Notes: generated by a model not told the origin, from the sequence alone. Shown: positions 27,402 to 40,200, numbered from the stretch's first letter. The stretch is DNA of 64,000 bases from Streptomyces sp. NBC_00289 (GCF_041435115.1 NZ_CP108046.1:1550001-1614000); one strand, 5' to 3'. Numbers and translations: made by a program.

Positions 27402-27860
27402 ATGAGCGACATGAAGGAAACGATCGAGCAGCGCCTCGCCCAGGCCATGGCCGATCTGGAGGCGACCCGGGCGGCGGTGACCGAGGCGGAGCGCGAACTG
27501 AGCACCGCCAGCTCCACGGTGCGCTCCCAGGACCGCGCGGTGGAGGTCACCGTCAGCGCGCAGGGCGACCTGACCGCGCTCCGCTTCCTGGACGGCAAGT
27601 ACCGCACCATGCCGGCCGCCCAACTGGCCGCCAGTGTGCTGGAGGCCGCTCAGGAGGCCCGGTCGGTGATGGCCCGTCAGGTGATGCACGCCTTCGAGCC
27701 GTTCACCCGCCCCCACGACGCGGTGCCCGAACTGCCCGGTGTGAACGTCGACTGGAACAAGATCTTCGGCCCAGGCGTCCTCGACGGCCCTCGGGCCGGG
27801 GACGACCGACCCTCGTCCCGCAGACTGCGCGACGAGATCCACGAGGACACGGAGGACTGA
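27402..27860 (+). CDS. YbaB/EbfC-family protein in the T7SS operon
   Basis: A 152-residue protein with an N-terminal coiled-coil helix (EQRLAQAMADLEATRAAV), then the YbaB beta-sheet (VEVTVSAQGDLTALRF) and a long helix. The family is best known as nucleoid-associated DNA-binding dimers, but copies within Streptomyces T7SS loci are common and may act as helical partners for WXG proteins. The C-terminal extension (about residues 105-152) is acidic and proline-containing. The next gene starts six bases after its stop. Confidence 0.88.
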   Translation: MSDMKETIEQRLAQAMADLEATRAAVTEAERELSTASSTVRSQDRAVEVTVSAQGDLTALRFLDGKYRTMPAAQLAASVLEAAQEARSVMARQVMHAFEPFTRPHDAVPELPGVNVDWNKIFGPGVLDGPRAGDDRPSSRRLRDEIHEDTED

Positions 27861-27866
27861 TCCCGG

Positions 27867-28208
27867 ATGAGCGAAGGAAACGCGTACTACGCCGAGCCCG
27901 AGCGGCTGGCCTCCGGCGTGCGGCAGATCGACCAGATCAGCGCTCTCGCCCACGAGATGCTCCGTGACTTCACCATCGGCCTCAACGCGACCGTCGGCTG
28001 GACCGGCCGCGACGACAGCTTCGCGCAGGAGGTCGTCCCGCAGGACAAGCGCGAGCGCAAGACGGCCGTCGACACCGGTACCTCCCTGGTGGACGCCGTG
28101 GTCAGCGTCGCCGACGGAACCCTGGCCAACCTCGACAACATCCGTAACACCCAGAGCGGCGTCATCGACTCGATCAACTCGGCGGGCCGTCGCGGCGGAA
28201 GGCACTGA
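27867..28208 (+). CDS. WXG100-like partner protein of the giant effector
   Basis: A 113-residue helical protein with a GWTGRDD turn, close to the WxG hairpin signature. It starts six bases after the YbaB-like gene and ends seven bases before the giant gene, so the three are almost certainly cotranslated. By analogy with T7SS toxins, whose small WXG partners are encoded directly upstream, it may pair with the helical N-terminus of the giant protein and present it to EccC. The partner role is inferred from position. Confidence 0.85.
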   Translation: MSEGNAYYAEPERLASGVRQIDQISALAHEMLRDFTIGLNATVGWTGRDDSFAQEVVPQDKRERKTAVDTGTSLVDAVVSVADGTLANLDNIRNTQSGVIDSINSAGRRGGRH

Positions 28209-28215
28209 CCGTCCG

Positions 28216-31200
28216 ATGAGCATCGTCGTCTCGCCCCAGCTCAACAACCTGCTCTTCGTGCTCATCGGCGAGAAGATGCTGCAAGCGGACGAGGACCTGG
28301 CGTACGCGAGCCACAAGCCCTACAAGCGGCTCGGCAAGAACGTCCGGGACCTGTCCGACCTGATCGAGCAGTCCGTCCTCGGCGTCGGCCAGTCGCTGCC
28401 GCCGCAGGTCGGCCAGCAGTACGTACGGGCCATGCGGCTGTTCGTGGACAACGGTGGCACCAACTACCTGCGGGAGTTCTCGAAGCAGCTGGACGACGTC
28501 GGCGACGGCCGGGTCAAGATCTCCATGGACATCATGGAGGCGAAATGGCAGATCATCGCCGAACTCATCAGGCTGCTCATCGAGTTGGCCATCATCACGG
28601 CACTGTCCTTCTTCACCGGCGGCTCGGCCGCCAGCCAGGCCGCCACCGCCAAGGCCCGCAGCCGGGTGGCGATTCTGGCCACCCTGGACCACCTGCTCAA
28701 GCGCACCCACGTACTGCCGAGCCTGTCGGAGGCCTTCGACGAGGCGTTCCAGACCTTCGCCGTCCGGCTGGCGATGATGACCCTCGCCCCACCCGGACGC
28801 AGACCGGACAACTTCGACTGGGGCCAGATCTTCCAGGACGGCGTGTTCGGCGCCTTCACCGGGCTGTTCCACGGGGCCTTCGACTCCCTCACGAAGAACA
28901 TCGGCAAGGGATTCCGCAACCTCCTGGACGGCCCTGGCGGAACCCGGTTCGGCAAGAACAACACCAAGAACATCACCGACGACATCACCTCGAAGTTCGA
29001 CAACCCGCCGAGGTCGAACTCCTTCGGCGACCGCTTCGCGCGCGGTACCGGGAGCGGCGCCAACGAGTTCCTGGTGGCGGGCGGCTCGGAGGCGCTCGCC
29101 GAGGTCTTCGTCAACGGCATCTTCAATGGCAAGTGGGAGGGCAGCTGGGACACCTTCCTCGGTGCGGGTCTCAGCTCCGTGGTCACCTCGGCGCTCTTCG
29201 ACAGCGCCTCCAAGTTCGGCGGCGCCTTCCGCTCCGGCTTCGACTTCGGCGGCGTCAACGTGCTGCCGGTCGGCGGGGCCGACGGAACCCAGGGCTCCGA
29301 CAGCCGGGGGAAGGGCAACGGGGGTGGGACGCGGGGGAAGGGGACCCGCACCACGTCCGACGCGGACACGCCGGGGACGGCGGGGACGGCTGGGCTGGAC
29401 GACGGGGCGGGGTCGGGCACTGGTTCGGATGGGGGCTCGAGCTCGGGTTCCGTGGACCCCGACCTGCCCACGGTGGGCGTCGGTGGGTCGGGGGACCGGG
29501 GTGGACTGGAGGACGTCGGAGGCGTCGGTGCCCCGGGGCCGGTGCCCACGTCGTCGTCCAGCGTGCCGCCGGGTGCGAACAGCGGGGGTGGCACTCCCAC
29601 TCCGGGCAGTGGGGGGCGGGGCAACCAGCCCTCGGGGTCCAACTCGAACCACCGGAGTTCCCCGAACTCGTCCGACTCGTCGGAGTCGTCGGACTCGACG
29701 GAGACGACGGAGACGACGGAGACGACGGAGACGACGAACACGCGGGACGCCTCGGAGCAGCCCGAGGCCGACAGCGCCACGTCGACGGATGCCGCCGACG
29801 ACTCCGCCGGTTCAAGCTCGCCGGAATCACCATCGTCGACCTCGACCTCGACCTCGACCTCGACCTCGACCTCGACCTCGACCTCGACCTCGACCTCGAC
29901 CTCGACCTCGACCTCGACCTCTCCCTCTCCCTCTCCCTCGCCTTCGGCGTCAGCCTCGGCGCCGATCCAGACCGAGACCACGTCGACCACTCCCGTCCCG
30001 TCCGCCGCCCCGGTCTCGTCCCTCTCGCCGTCACCGTTCTCCTCGCCCGCCTCGTCCTCCTCGGCGCCGGCAGGGTGGAATGCCGCGCGGGCGGCTGCCC
30101 CTCCCGTGGGGCGGTCGCACACCTGGGTCGATCCGGTGTCGACGCCGAAGACCGCCGACGACACCACTCCCCCGCCCCGCGTCAGGACCGAATCCACCGG
30201 CGGCGCAGACTCGTTCGCGCCTCTCACCGGGACGGTGGAGGAGAACACCGCGCCCGACTCGACCCCGAGCGGGGACAACCTCGCCGCCCCACCGACTCCC
30301 GTGGCGACGACAGCGGCGCCCACAGTCCTCGCCACGGACATCTCAACCCCGGCCCCGGACACGGCCGTTCCCGTGGCCCAGGGGGCCGACGCGGCGCACA
30401 CGGCCGTCACTCCGCACGCGGTCCCCGCCCTGCGCCCTGGTTGGGAGGAGGCGCGTTCGGCCGCCACCCCCGACCCGCGATCCCACTCATGGCTGGACCC
30501 GGTCTCCCGACCGAAGACCGCCAACGGCACACCCACCCAGTACATGGTCCACTCCGGCTTCGACGTCCGCCGCTTCACCCACGACGGCGAACCCATAGTC
30601 GACCTCACCATCCACCTCACCCTCACCCACGCCGACACCATCTCCGACACCCAACGCCAGGCCGTCTGGGACCGCATGACGCAAGGCGTGCAGCACACCT
30701 TCAACGCCCCCGGCCACCGCCTCCCCACCGGCGAACGCCTCCACGTCACCATCGCCCCCACCCCACCCGGCACCACAGCACACCTCACCGTCGAACTCGC
30801 CGACCCCGCCTCCGGACGCCGCACCTCCCACCACGTCTGGCGCACCAACGGCACCGCCACCGACTTCACCCACGAAATAGGCCACCAACTCGGCCTCCGC
30901 GACGAAAACCGCGACAACACCGCACCACAACGCCCCCAGATCGACGGCAGCCTCATGGGCACCTACCAACGCCCCGTCCCCCACCACATCCACACGACCA
31001 CCACCCACGAACAGGCGGCCAACTACACACAAGGCGGCCTCCGACCCCGCCACCTCGCCCTCCTCCACACCCTCATCGGCAACCCCAACGACACCACACC
31101 CCCACCCCACGCCAGAACCACCCGAACCACCACCGGCGCCTCCCCCCTCGCACCGGTCAGCAACAGCGACGATGCCGGTACGTCGACCGGACCGACCACG

Positions 31201-34200
31201 TCCCTTGCGGCGACACAACCCCCTCCGCCCGTCCGGGAGTTGCTGATGCATCCGGGTTACGCGACGGGTGACCAGTTCGGGATCGCCGCCGCGCTGCTCG
31301 GCGATCCCGCCCTGCACGTGGTGGTCGTGGGCGGTCCTTCGGGCGACGGTGCGGATTCCCGCGACAAGGGCAGGGACATCGCGGCCTTCTACCTGGCCAG
31401 CGGTGTTCCGGCGCACCAGGTGCATTTCGAGGAAGCGGCCACCTTCGATGCGGGCGGGATCAAGACCGCGGCCGAGAGGGCGGCCGGGGCGGTGACCGCG
31501 GGCGCGTACGGCAGGCTGAGCGGCAACAACAAGAAGAAGTTCCTGATCCCCGTGGGGTCGGGCACGACCTGGGTGGCGAAACACTTCAGCGAGCAACTCC
31601 GCGGCCGCGTCCGTTCGGCGTGGGGCCTCGACGACACCGCGTTCCCGCCTGAGGACCACAGCGCGGTGGCTTCCTGGCTGGCCGGCCGGGGGATCACCGT
31701 GGAGCCCGGCCGGGAAACGATCGTCCTGTGGTCCCGTTTCAGCGGCAAACGCGGCGACGTCCACGTCGAACACGACACCAGTTACACCGGCATCGACCAG
31801 ATCCTTGAGCGCATCGCCGAGCAGCCGCGCCCGGACGGCTCCCGGCCCCCGCTCGTCATCATCGCGGGGGACGCGAAGACGAACGCCCAGCGGCCGGACA
31901 AGTATCCGGACCTCGTCGCCAAGCACCGGGGGCCGAACCTGGACGTGCACGACCTCACGGATTTCTGGACGGACGAGGAGGGCGTGGCGACATGGGGCGG
32001 TGACAGCCGCATCGGGCAGATGCGGTTGTACGAGTACCTCGACCGCCGGAGCAAGGGCTCGAGTGGCGGCAGGTCCAGGCTGAAGCACCTGGGTTTCCGC
32101 AGCGGCAATCTCGAAGCGCTCGCCCTGGCGGGCCACACCGTGCGCTACATGGAGGAGGAAGGCAGCCAGGGCGGCGATCGCATGGCCAAGTGGCATGCGG
32201 CCACCGAGGACGGGAAGACCGGCAGCGGCGGTCTGGCACCCGGATACGAACGCATCCACGTGGCCCCTCCCACGCGCTCCGGAAAGTACATCGTCAAGAT
32301 CCGCAAGGATGTGGAGACGTACAAGACGGCGCTCAAGGCCGACAGGAACAACCGGGAACTGCAGAACAGGATCGCGGATCCCGCGAACGACGTCCATCAC
32401 CCTCTGTGGGTACGCGGCAAGACCGATCTCCGTAAGGGGGACAAGCCTGCCGTCATCTACGAGGACGTCAACGCGTACCCCAAGGGCTTCACGGACCAGG
32501 ATCTCGACGCGATAGCGGCCTACCTGCGACCGGATCCGGAGACGCCGGAGGAGGCCCAGATCCGTCTGGCGCACGAGGCCATCGCGGCGGTCGAGGCCGA
32601 CATCGCGCACCTGAGCGGCCAGCTCACCCTGCTCGAGGCGAGCAGGGTCGAACACCGCAGGCGCATCGCCGAACTCAACGGGGAGATAGAAAACGCCGGT
32701 CGGCGCCTTCGGGAGCTCGAAGCGATCGTCCGCTCCATCAACCGCAACCTCAAGGTCCCGAAGAACGCCGCACCGCCGTCGCCCGGCTCCGAGCGATCGG
32801 ATCAGCAACGGGCTCGGGTGGCGAGCGAAGACCTCGCCAGACTGAACACGGAGCTGACTGAGCAGCGGTCCGCCCTACGACAGGTCAACGACGAGCTGGC
32901 CCGGACGCGCGTCCAGCTCGCCGGCACCAGCGCCCGTCTCACCGACCTGCGGACGGCGATCCATGCGTCGCGGTCCGTCCCGCCGGCCGGCGCCGACCCG
33001 TTGGCACCCGTCGTCGACACGCCCGACGGGTCCGCCACGCCGGCTGTGGTGCCGGCCCTGCCCGAGAACTGGCAGACAGCACGTGCGGCGGCTCTCGCGG
33101 TGGAGCGGTCGTACACGTGGGTGGACGAGGACTCCGCGCCACGGGCCACCGACGGCCGGACCACCCCGGCCGAGGCCTCGTCCGGCTTCACCGTCCGCCG
33201 CTTCAGCCACAGCGACATCCCGATCGCGGATCTCACCGTCAGGGTGGCCTTCCCCAACGCCGACAGCGTCCCCGCTGCCGACCTGGAGACCGTCTGGGAC
33301 CGGCTGGCCGAAGGCGTGGAGCAGACCTTCAACGCCCCAGGCCACCGACTCCCCACCGGCGAACGCGTCCACGTCACCGTCGAGCGGGTTCCGCCCGGTG
33401 CCGAAGCCCATCTCACGGTGGAGTTGGCCGACCCGTCCTCCGGACGTCCCACCTCCCGCCAGGTCTGGCGCACCGACGGCACCGCCGCCGACCTCACCCA
33501 CGCATTCGTCCGTTCACTCGGCCTCGGTGACGCCTCGGATTCGCAGGGGGACCCGGGCGACGGCGCCTTCGACGACCTCGCCCGCCTCAACGCGTTCGTC
33601 GGCGCACCGGACCCGGCCGTGCGGCCGAGCATGGTCATCCACCAGCCGGGTTATGCGACAGGCGACCAGTTCGGCATCGCCGCCGCCCTGCTCCGCGATC
33701 CCCACCTCCATGTCGTGGTGGTCGGCGGTCCGCGGGGTGCCGGAGCCGACCCCCGTGACAAGGGCAGGGACATCCGGGACTTCTATCTGGCCGGCGGTGT
33801 CCCGGCCCGGCAGGTGCACTTCGCCGAAGCCGCGACCTTCGACTCGGAGGGCATCAAGGCCGCCGCCGAGAAGGAGACCGAAAGTGTCTCCTCCGGCTAC
33901 CTGATGCGCCTCAGCAAGACCAAGCGGAAGGACTACCTGGTCCCGGTCGGATCGGGCACGACCCTCGTCGCGAAACACTTCAATCAGGATCTGCGCGACC
34001 GTATCCGCGCCAACTGGCGTCTTGACGACACTGGTTTTCCGCCGGATCAGCGGGAGGCGGTGGCATCGTGGCTGGCGGGCCGGGGAATCACCGTCGAGCC
34101 GGGACGGGACACGATCGTCCTGTGGTCGCGATTCAGCGGCAAGCGCGGCGACGTCCACGTCGAACACGACACCAGCTACACCGGCATCGACCAGATCCTC

Positions 34201-37200
34201 ACGAGCATCAACGAGCGTCCGCGCCCGGGAAGCGACAAGGGCCCACTCGTGATCATCGCGGGGGACGCGAAGACACATCACGAAATGCGCGACAAATACC
34301 CGGCGATCGTCGACAAGCAGCGGGCTGCGGGACTGGACGTCCACGACCTGACCGACTTCTGGACGGACAGGGAAGGCGTTCGGACCTGGGGCGGTGACAG
34401 CCGCATCGGACAGATGCGGCTGTACGAATACCTCGACCGGCAGAGCAGGGGCGACGGCGGCAATTCCGCCGGGCTCCGGCATCTTGGCTTCCGCAGCGGA
34501 AACCTCGAAGCGCTCGCGTTGGCGGGCCACACCGTGCGCTACATGGAGGAGGAAGGCAGCCACGGCGGCGAACGCATGGCCAAATGGCATGCGGCCACCG
34601 AGGACGGGAAGACCAGCAGCGGCGGTCTGGCACCCGGCTACGAACGCCTCCAGGTCACCCCGCCCACCCGCTCCGGAAAGTACATCGTCCAGATCCGGAA
34701 CCTGCTGGACGGATACAAGGAGCAACTCAGGACCGACAAGAAGAACGAAACACTCAAGGCGACGATCCTGCGCACCACGGCCGCCGTGAACCACCCCGTC
34801 TGGGTGCGGGGGCGCGAGAACCAGCGCAAGGAGGACAAGCCGGATCTCAAAGGTGATCCGAACACCCGGCACAAGGGCTTCACGACAGTCGACCTGGCCG
34901 CCATCTCGACGTACCTCGTAGGACACCGGGAGACGCCGGAACAGGCACAGATCCGTCAGACGCGTGAGGCCATCACGGTGATCGAGGGCGAGATCGACCA
35001 CCTCGAAAGCGAGATGGCCCAACTCACGGCGCGCAGAAGCGAACACCAGCGACGCATCCGTCAGCTCACCACCGAGATCCAGGCGGCCAGGCTTCGTCTG
35101 CGACAACTCGCCGCGATCGTCGACGACGTCAACCGCCGGCGCTACGGCACCACGACACCGACGCCGACACCGCAGACCGAACGCCCGGACCAGAGAGACG
35201 CCCGTACGGCGAGTGACCATCTGACGGGGCTGAACACGGAACTCGCCCAGCAGCGGACAGCTCTCCGGGAGGTCACCGAAGAGCTTGAGCAGACCAGGTC
35301 GGCGGTCGCGGACGCACGCGTGCGTGTCGGCCGACTGCGCAACGCGGTGGCCGCAGCGGCATCGTCTGACCCGGCCGACCCACCGGCCCCGCTGGCCCCG
35401 CCGACCGACTCGATCGACGTGTCACCGACACCGGCGCCGATCGATGTGGCCGCCCTACCAGTTGGTTGGGAGGAGGCGCGTTCGGCCGCCACCCCCGACC
35501 CGCGATCCCACTCATGGCTGGACCCGGTCTCCCGACCGAAGACCGCCAACGGCACACCCACCCAGTACATGGTCCACTCCGGCTTCGACGTCCGCCGCTT
35601 CACCCACGACGGCGAACCCATAGTCGACCTCACCATCCACCTCACCCTCACCCACGCCGACACCATCTCCGACACCCAACGCCAGGCCGTCTGGGACCGC
35701 ATGACGCAAGGCGTGCAGCACACCTTCAACGCCCCCGGCCACCGCCTCCCCACCGGCGAACGCCTCCACGTCACCATCGCCCCCACCCCACCCGGCACCA
35801 CAGCACACCTCACCGTCGAACTCGCCGACCCCGCCTCCGGACGCCGCACCTCCCACCACGTCTGGCGCACCAACGGCACCGCCACCGACTTCACCCACGA
35901 AATAGGCCACCAACTCGGCCTCCGCGACGAAAACCGCGACAACACCGCACCACAACGCCCCCAGATCGACGGCAGCCTCATGGGCACCTACCAACGCCCC
36001 GTCCCCCACCACATCCACACGACCACCACCCACGAACAGGCGGCCAACTACACACAAGGCGGCCTCCGACCCCGCCACCTCGCCCTCCTCCACACCCTCA
36101 TCGGCAACCCCGACGACACCACACCCCCACCCCACGCCAGAACCACCCGAACCACCACCGGCGCCTCCCCCCTCGCACCGGTGACACCCTCGTCGTACGT
36201 CCAGAAGTACGGCGCCCAACGGGACGGCAATGTCGGGCTCGTGCAGGTCGAGCCGTTGCCGGCGCACGTCGTGGAGGGTCTGCACGAGCAGGTTCTGCGG
36301 GCCCTGCGTCTCACCGCCCCCGTGGCGCAGGACCACCCGGTGCGGGCCGAGTTGCGGCGCCTGCTCAGCGGCGAGCAGTTGGTGCTGAACCTGCCCTATC
36401 TGCGCAGCAGCATGGGACACCGGGTCACCGTCGAGGTCGGCGGACGGCGGCGTACGGTGGACGTGCGCCTCGCCCTGCGCGATCCCGTGCCCTCGGCCCG
36501 GCAGGGCAGCCAGGACCCGTCGGATCCGGACGTACGGGTCGAGCGCCGGGGTCTGGGGACTCAGGAATGGGGCGACTCCGAGTCGTCGGGCAACTACCGG
36601 GCGGTGGTGGTGCCTTGGTCGGCTTCGTTGCCGATTCCCAAGGCCGGTCCTGTGCGGGCCTGGGACTTCGGCCCCTCGCTGTCGTTGACACACAATCAGC
36701 TGTCCATGTCGACCTCGGTCACACAGGCCGTGCAGACCACGACGGCCCAGCGCAGCAACGAGCTGTCCCACGCCTACCGGTTCGACACCGACTGGGAGGT
36801 GCGGGTCGACGTGCCGCGCATGGCACCGACGGACAACTGGGGCGTGGCGGAAGGACATGGGCCGGTCACGGTCTGGTTCCCCGAGCACCTGGCCGTCGAC
36901 GCCGACGCGGACACCGCGCTGCCGGAGCCGGCCGAGCTGGACGCCCTCCCGTTGTGGGGTGTGGACACCGTCGCGGAACCGCACCGCCTGCTGGAGGCCG
37001 TACACGGCACCTTCCACACCGACCTGTCCGCTCTCGGAGAGTCGTCCGCACAGGAGCTGGAGGCGTTCCTCTCCGAACCCGTGCTCCGCGGCACCCTGCC
37101 CATGCAGCGCTCGGGCGGCATCTTCTCTCCGCTGCTGCTGGACGCGCGGGGCCGGGCCATCGGGATGCTGAAGGTCACCACCGAAGTCGTACCGGGGCAG

Positions 37201-40200
37201 CCCACCCACAGGAGTCTGGACGGAAAGATCAACCTGGAGAGTCATCTCGTCCACACGGTCAAGGTGGACGGCCAGGCCAAGATCACCAATGCGGTCGGGG
37301 TGGACGTCGGTGTCGGTCCGGCGTTCACCGGCAGCCTCGCGGCCGGCCATCCCGACGCCTCCGGCATGGTTTCCGGCGGTGTCCTGGGCAAGGGCGGGGT
37401 CCGCTGGCAGACCAGCGACACGCTCGGCAGCGGCGGCAGCGCCGGCATCATGCACGCGCTGCGCACCAACCGCGGTCACCTGCTCACACCCGCCGACATC
37501 CGGCACACGGTCACTCTCATCCGTCCGGGCGGCGGCGCCACCACCCACACGTTCGACTCCTGGCCCAACGGCATGCATCTGCGACTGCCGGCCAAGCCGG
37601 ACGCCGAGGGGCACCCGCCGGCCGAAGACGAACGGCGTGCTCTGCCCGCCGAGTTGGAGAACCTTCAGAGCATCGGCATCACCACGACGCCGCTGACCGT
37701 CGAAGGGCCGCAGCAGCTCTTCGGGCACGCCGAGGACTGGCTGCGCGCCAACGGATACCTGCCTCCCCGGGCGGACGCACCGGTGCGCAACCGTGTCCTG
37801 CCCGACGAGGCGCTCGTACAGGCGCAGTTGAACAACCTGCGCCGGTTCGAACAGACCCGCTCGGACATCGGGCTGCGCGCCGCCACCGACGCCATGGTGG
37901 ACGGCGGCCACGCGCTGTGGCTCGAACGCCCCACGGCCACGGGCACCCACCGCGTCAAGCTCAACCTCACCGCCACCCGAGCCCCGGGCGCCGGGTCGGG
38001 CTCCGCGCCGCCCAGCCGGCACACCCGTACCCGCTCGTCCATCCAGCACGTCTCGCTCACCTCCTTCGGCATGGGTGGCACCGAGCAGCAGTCGTCCGGC
38101 TACGGCTGGTCGGCCGGCTTCGGCGGCTCCGTCAGCGGTCCCGTAGGCCCCTTCACCAAAGGCTCGGGCACTCTCGGCGGGGCCGCCGACCACACCTTCG
38201 CCCACCAGACGACGCACACGGCCACCGCCGGTTCCGGTCTCGGCCACGACCAGCTGTTCATCGGCTCCCACCAGGGCAGCGAGGAATTCGAGGTCCCCGC
38301 CCTCTTCGCCCTCGATCTGTACGACGGTTCCGGCGCCGAACCCGCCGTACGGTTCGCCGAGCACACCGCCTCCCACCCCTACGTGCCGCCCGGCGAGGTT
38401 CCGCCTCCGGCGGGTCCGCCGCCCAGGACCGTCGCCGGCACCATCACCCTGGCCGTCCCCCACCACCGCACCCTCCCGGCGGCCCCCGGCACCCTCGCGG
38501 CGCCCGCACCGCCACCCGCCGTTCGCCGTCCCGACGACGCCGACCTGGAGCGACTGGCGATGACCGGTCCGGACGGCAGTCCGGTGGCCGGGGTCGTCAA
38601 GCTCCCGGACGACGCGATCGTGGACGTGTTCCGCGGCGCTGCCGCCCTTCAGGAGGCGATACGACAGATCACGGAGGGCACACACCCGGGCCGCCCGGAA
38701 CCGGGTCTGCTGGCCGCCGTCAGCGGGGCGGCGAGCGCCCTGAGCCCTCAGGTGCTCAAGGACACGGCCCGCCTGCTGTCGTCCAGCCTGGCGGGGCAGA
38801 GCGCCACCGATCCGACCACACTCGCCGCCGAGGTGGCACAGGCGGCCCTGTCACCCGCCGGCCTCCTGGCGCGCGGGCACCAGATCTTCAAGGGCGCCTA
38901 CATCGTGGAGGGCATCACGCTGCCGGGCCTGGGCGCCGACCAGGACTACGCACTGGAGATCCGCGGCGTACTGCGCAACGCACGTCATCTCCACAGCGCC
39001 AAGCAGTACCTGGAGACGGGCGTGGTCTCCGTCGACTCCGGCGCCCAGCAGAAGTCCGTCGGTACGAGCCGCCAACAAGGTGTCGCCGTCACCGGCACCA
39101 GGACTCCGGCCACGACGACCGCCTCCACGCCTCCGCCACCGAGCACGAACCCGAGTGCGGCACCGACAGCCACAGCGGTGCCGGAGCAGGCCACGGCGAA
39201 CAACGCGTCCGTCGCCGCTACGCACCGCCCGTCGGCCTTCGGACCGTCCGCGAAGTACACCCGCACGACCAGGACGGAGAACTCGGCCACCCTCTCCGCC
39301 GGCACCTCCGTCAACCGCACCGCCACCGAGAGCGGCGACGAACACCGCATCGCCGCCGACGCGACCCTTCTGGTCACCCTGAGGCGCGGAACCCGCAACG
39401 CCGTCGGCAACACCCTCGGCTACGGCAGCGACACCCCGGTGACAGTGGCCGTGGACATACCGCAGGCCGTGCAGTTCCTCATGACGGAGGGCCAACTCAC
39501 CCGCCATCAGGAGTGGTTCGCCGGGGTCGACGGGCTCACTCCCTCGCCGGCGGCCGCCGAGACCCTCCCGCTGCCGCAGCGCTTCACCCGCACCGGGGAA
39601 CCGGGCCTGGCAAGCGTCCTGTCCGTCACCCAGCTCGGCGAACCGGCGGCGCGGCCGGCCGACGCCGGAGCCGTAGAACCGCCCAGCGGCCGGGCAACCG
39701 GGCCGAACGACACACTCGCCGACCTGACGAACACCCACGCACCCGACCAACCGCACACCGCCCCGGCCACCGGTCCCGTCGAACGGCGGGACCGTCTCCG
39801 CACGGAACTGACCGCCCTCGTCGAGGCGGAGGCTCCGGGCGTGACCCGGCCCGGGCACTCCGCCTATCTCCCCGGCGTGGCCTCCCGGATCGCCGACTAC
39901 ACCTCCACCGCCGGTCTGCGCGCTCTGCCCGGGCGCGGCCCGCGAGGGGTACAGCGCTTCCACTTCCGGCATCTCGCTCTCGGCGGGGCCCGCCTGGTCG
40001 AGGTCACGCTCACCGCCAGGCCACGGGGCGACGCCAACGCCCTGCGCACCGTGCGCGGCCGGCACGCCGGTCCCGGCACGGGACTCGAGCAGTACCACGC
40101 GCACACCGCGACCGGTGACACCACCGGCACGACCCGCACCACGCAGCACGGTCTCACCCTCAACCCGACCACGCGCTACCCGCGCCCGGAACACGACACC

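Noticed and set aside
27964..28215. Upstream extension of the giant reading frame to 27964
   Set aside because: It overlaps the WXG-like gene (27867-28208) in another frame and reads as Arg/Ser/Pro-rich noise. The ATG at 28216, right after that gene, is the natural start.
29836..29919. CRISPR-like array
   Set aside because: These are tandem hexamers without spacers, inside a coding region.
30439..31157. The 719-bp repeats as an insertion sequence
   Set aside because: There is no transposase, no terminal inverted repeats and no target duplication. The repeats are coding and in frame.
35512..38685. Long antisense frame (1,057 codons) opposite the giant gene
   Set aside because: It is a Gly/Arg/Val-rich shadow of high-GC sense codons, without domains or a ribosome binding site. 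The sense strand has strong protein motifs.
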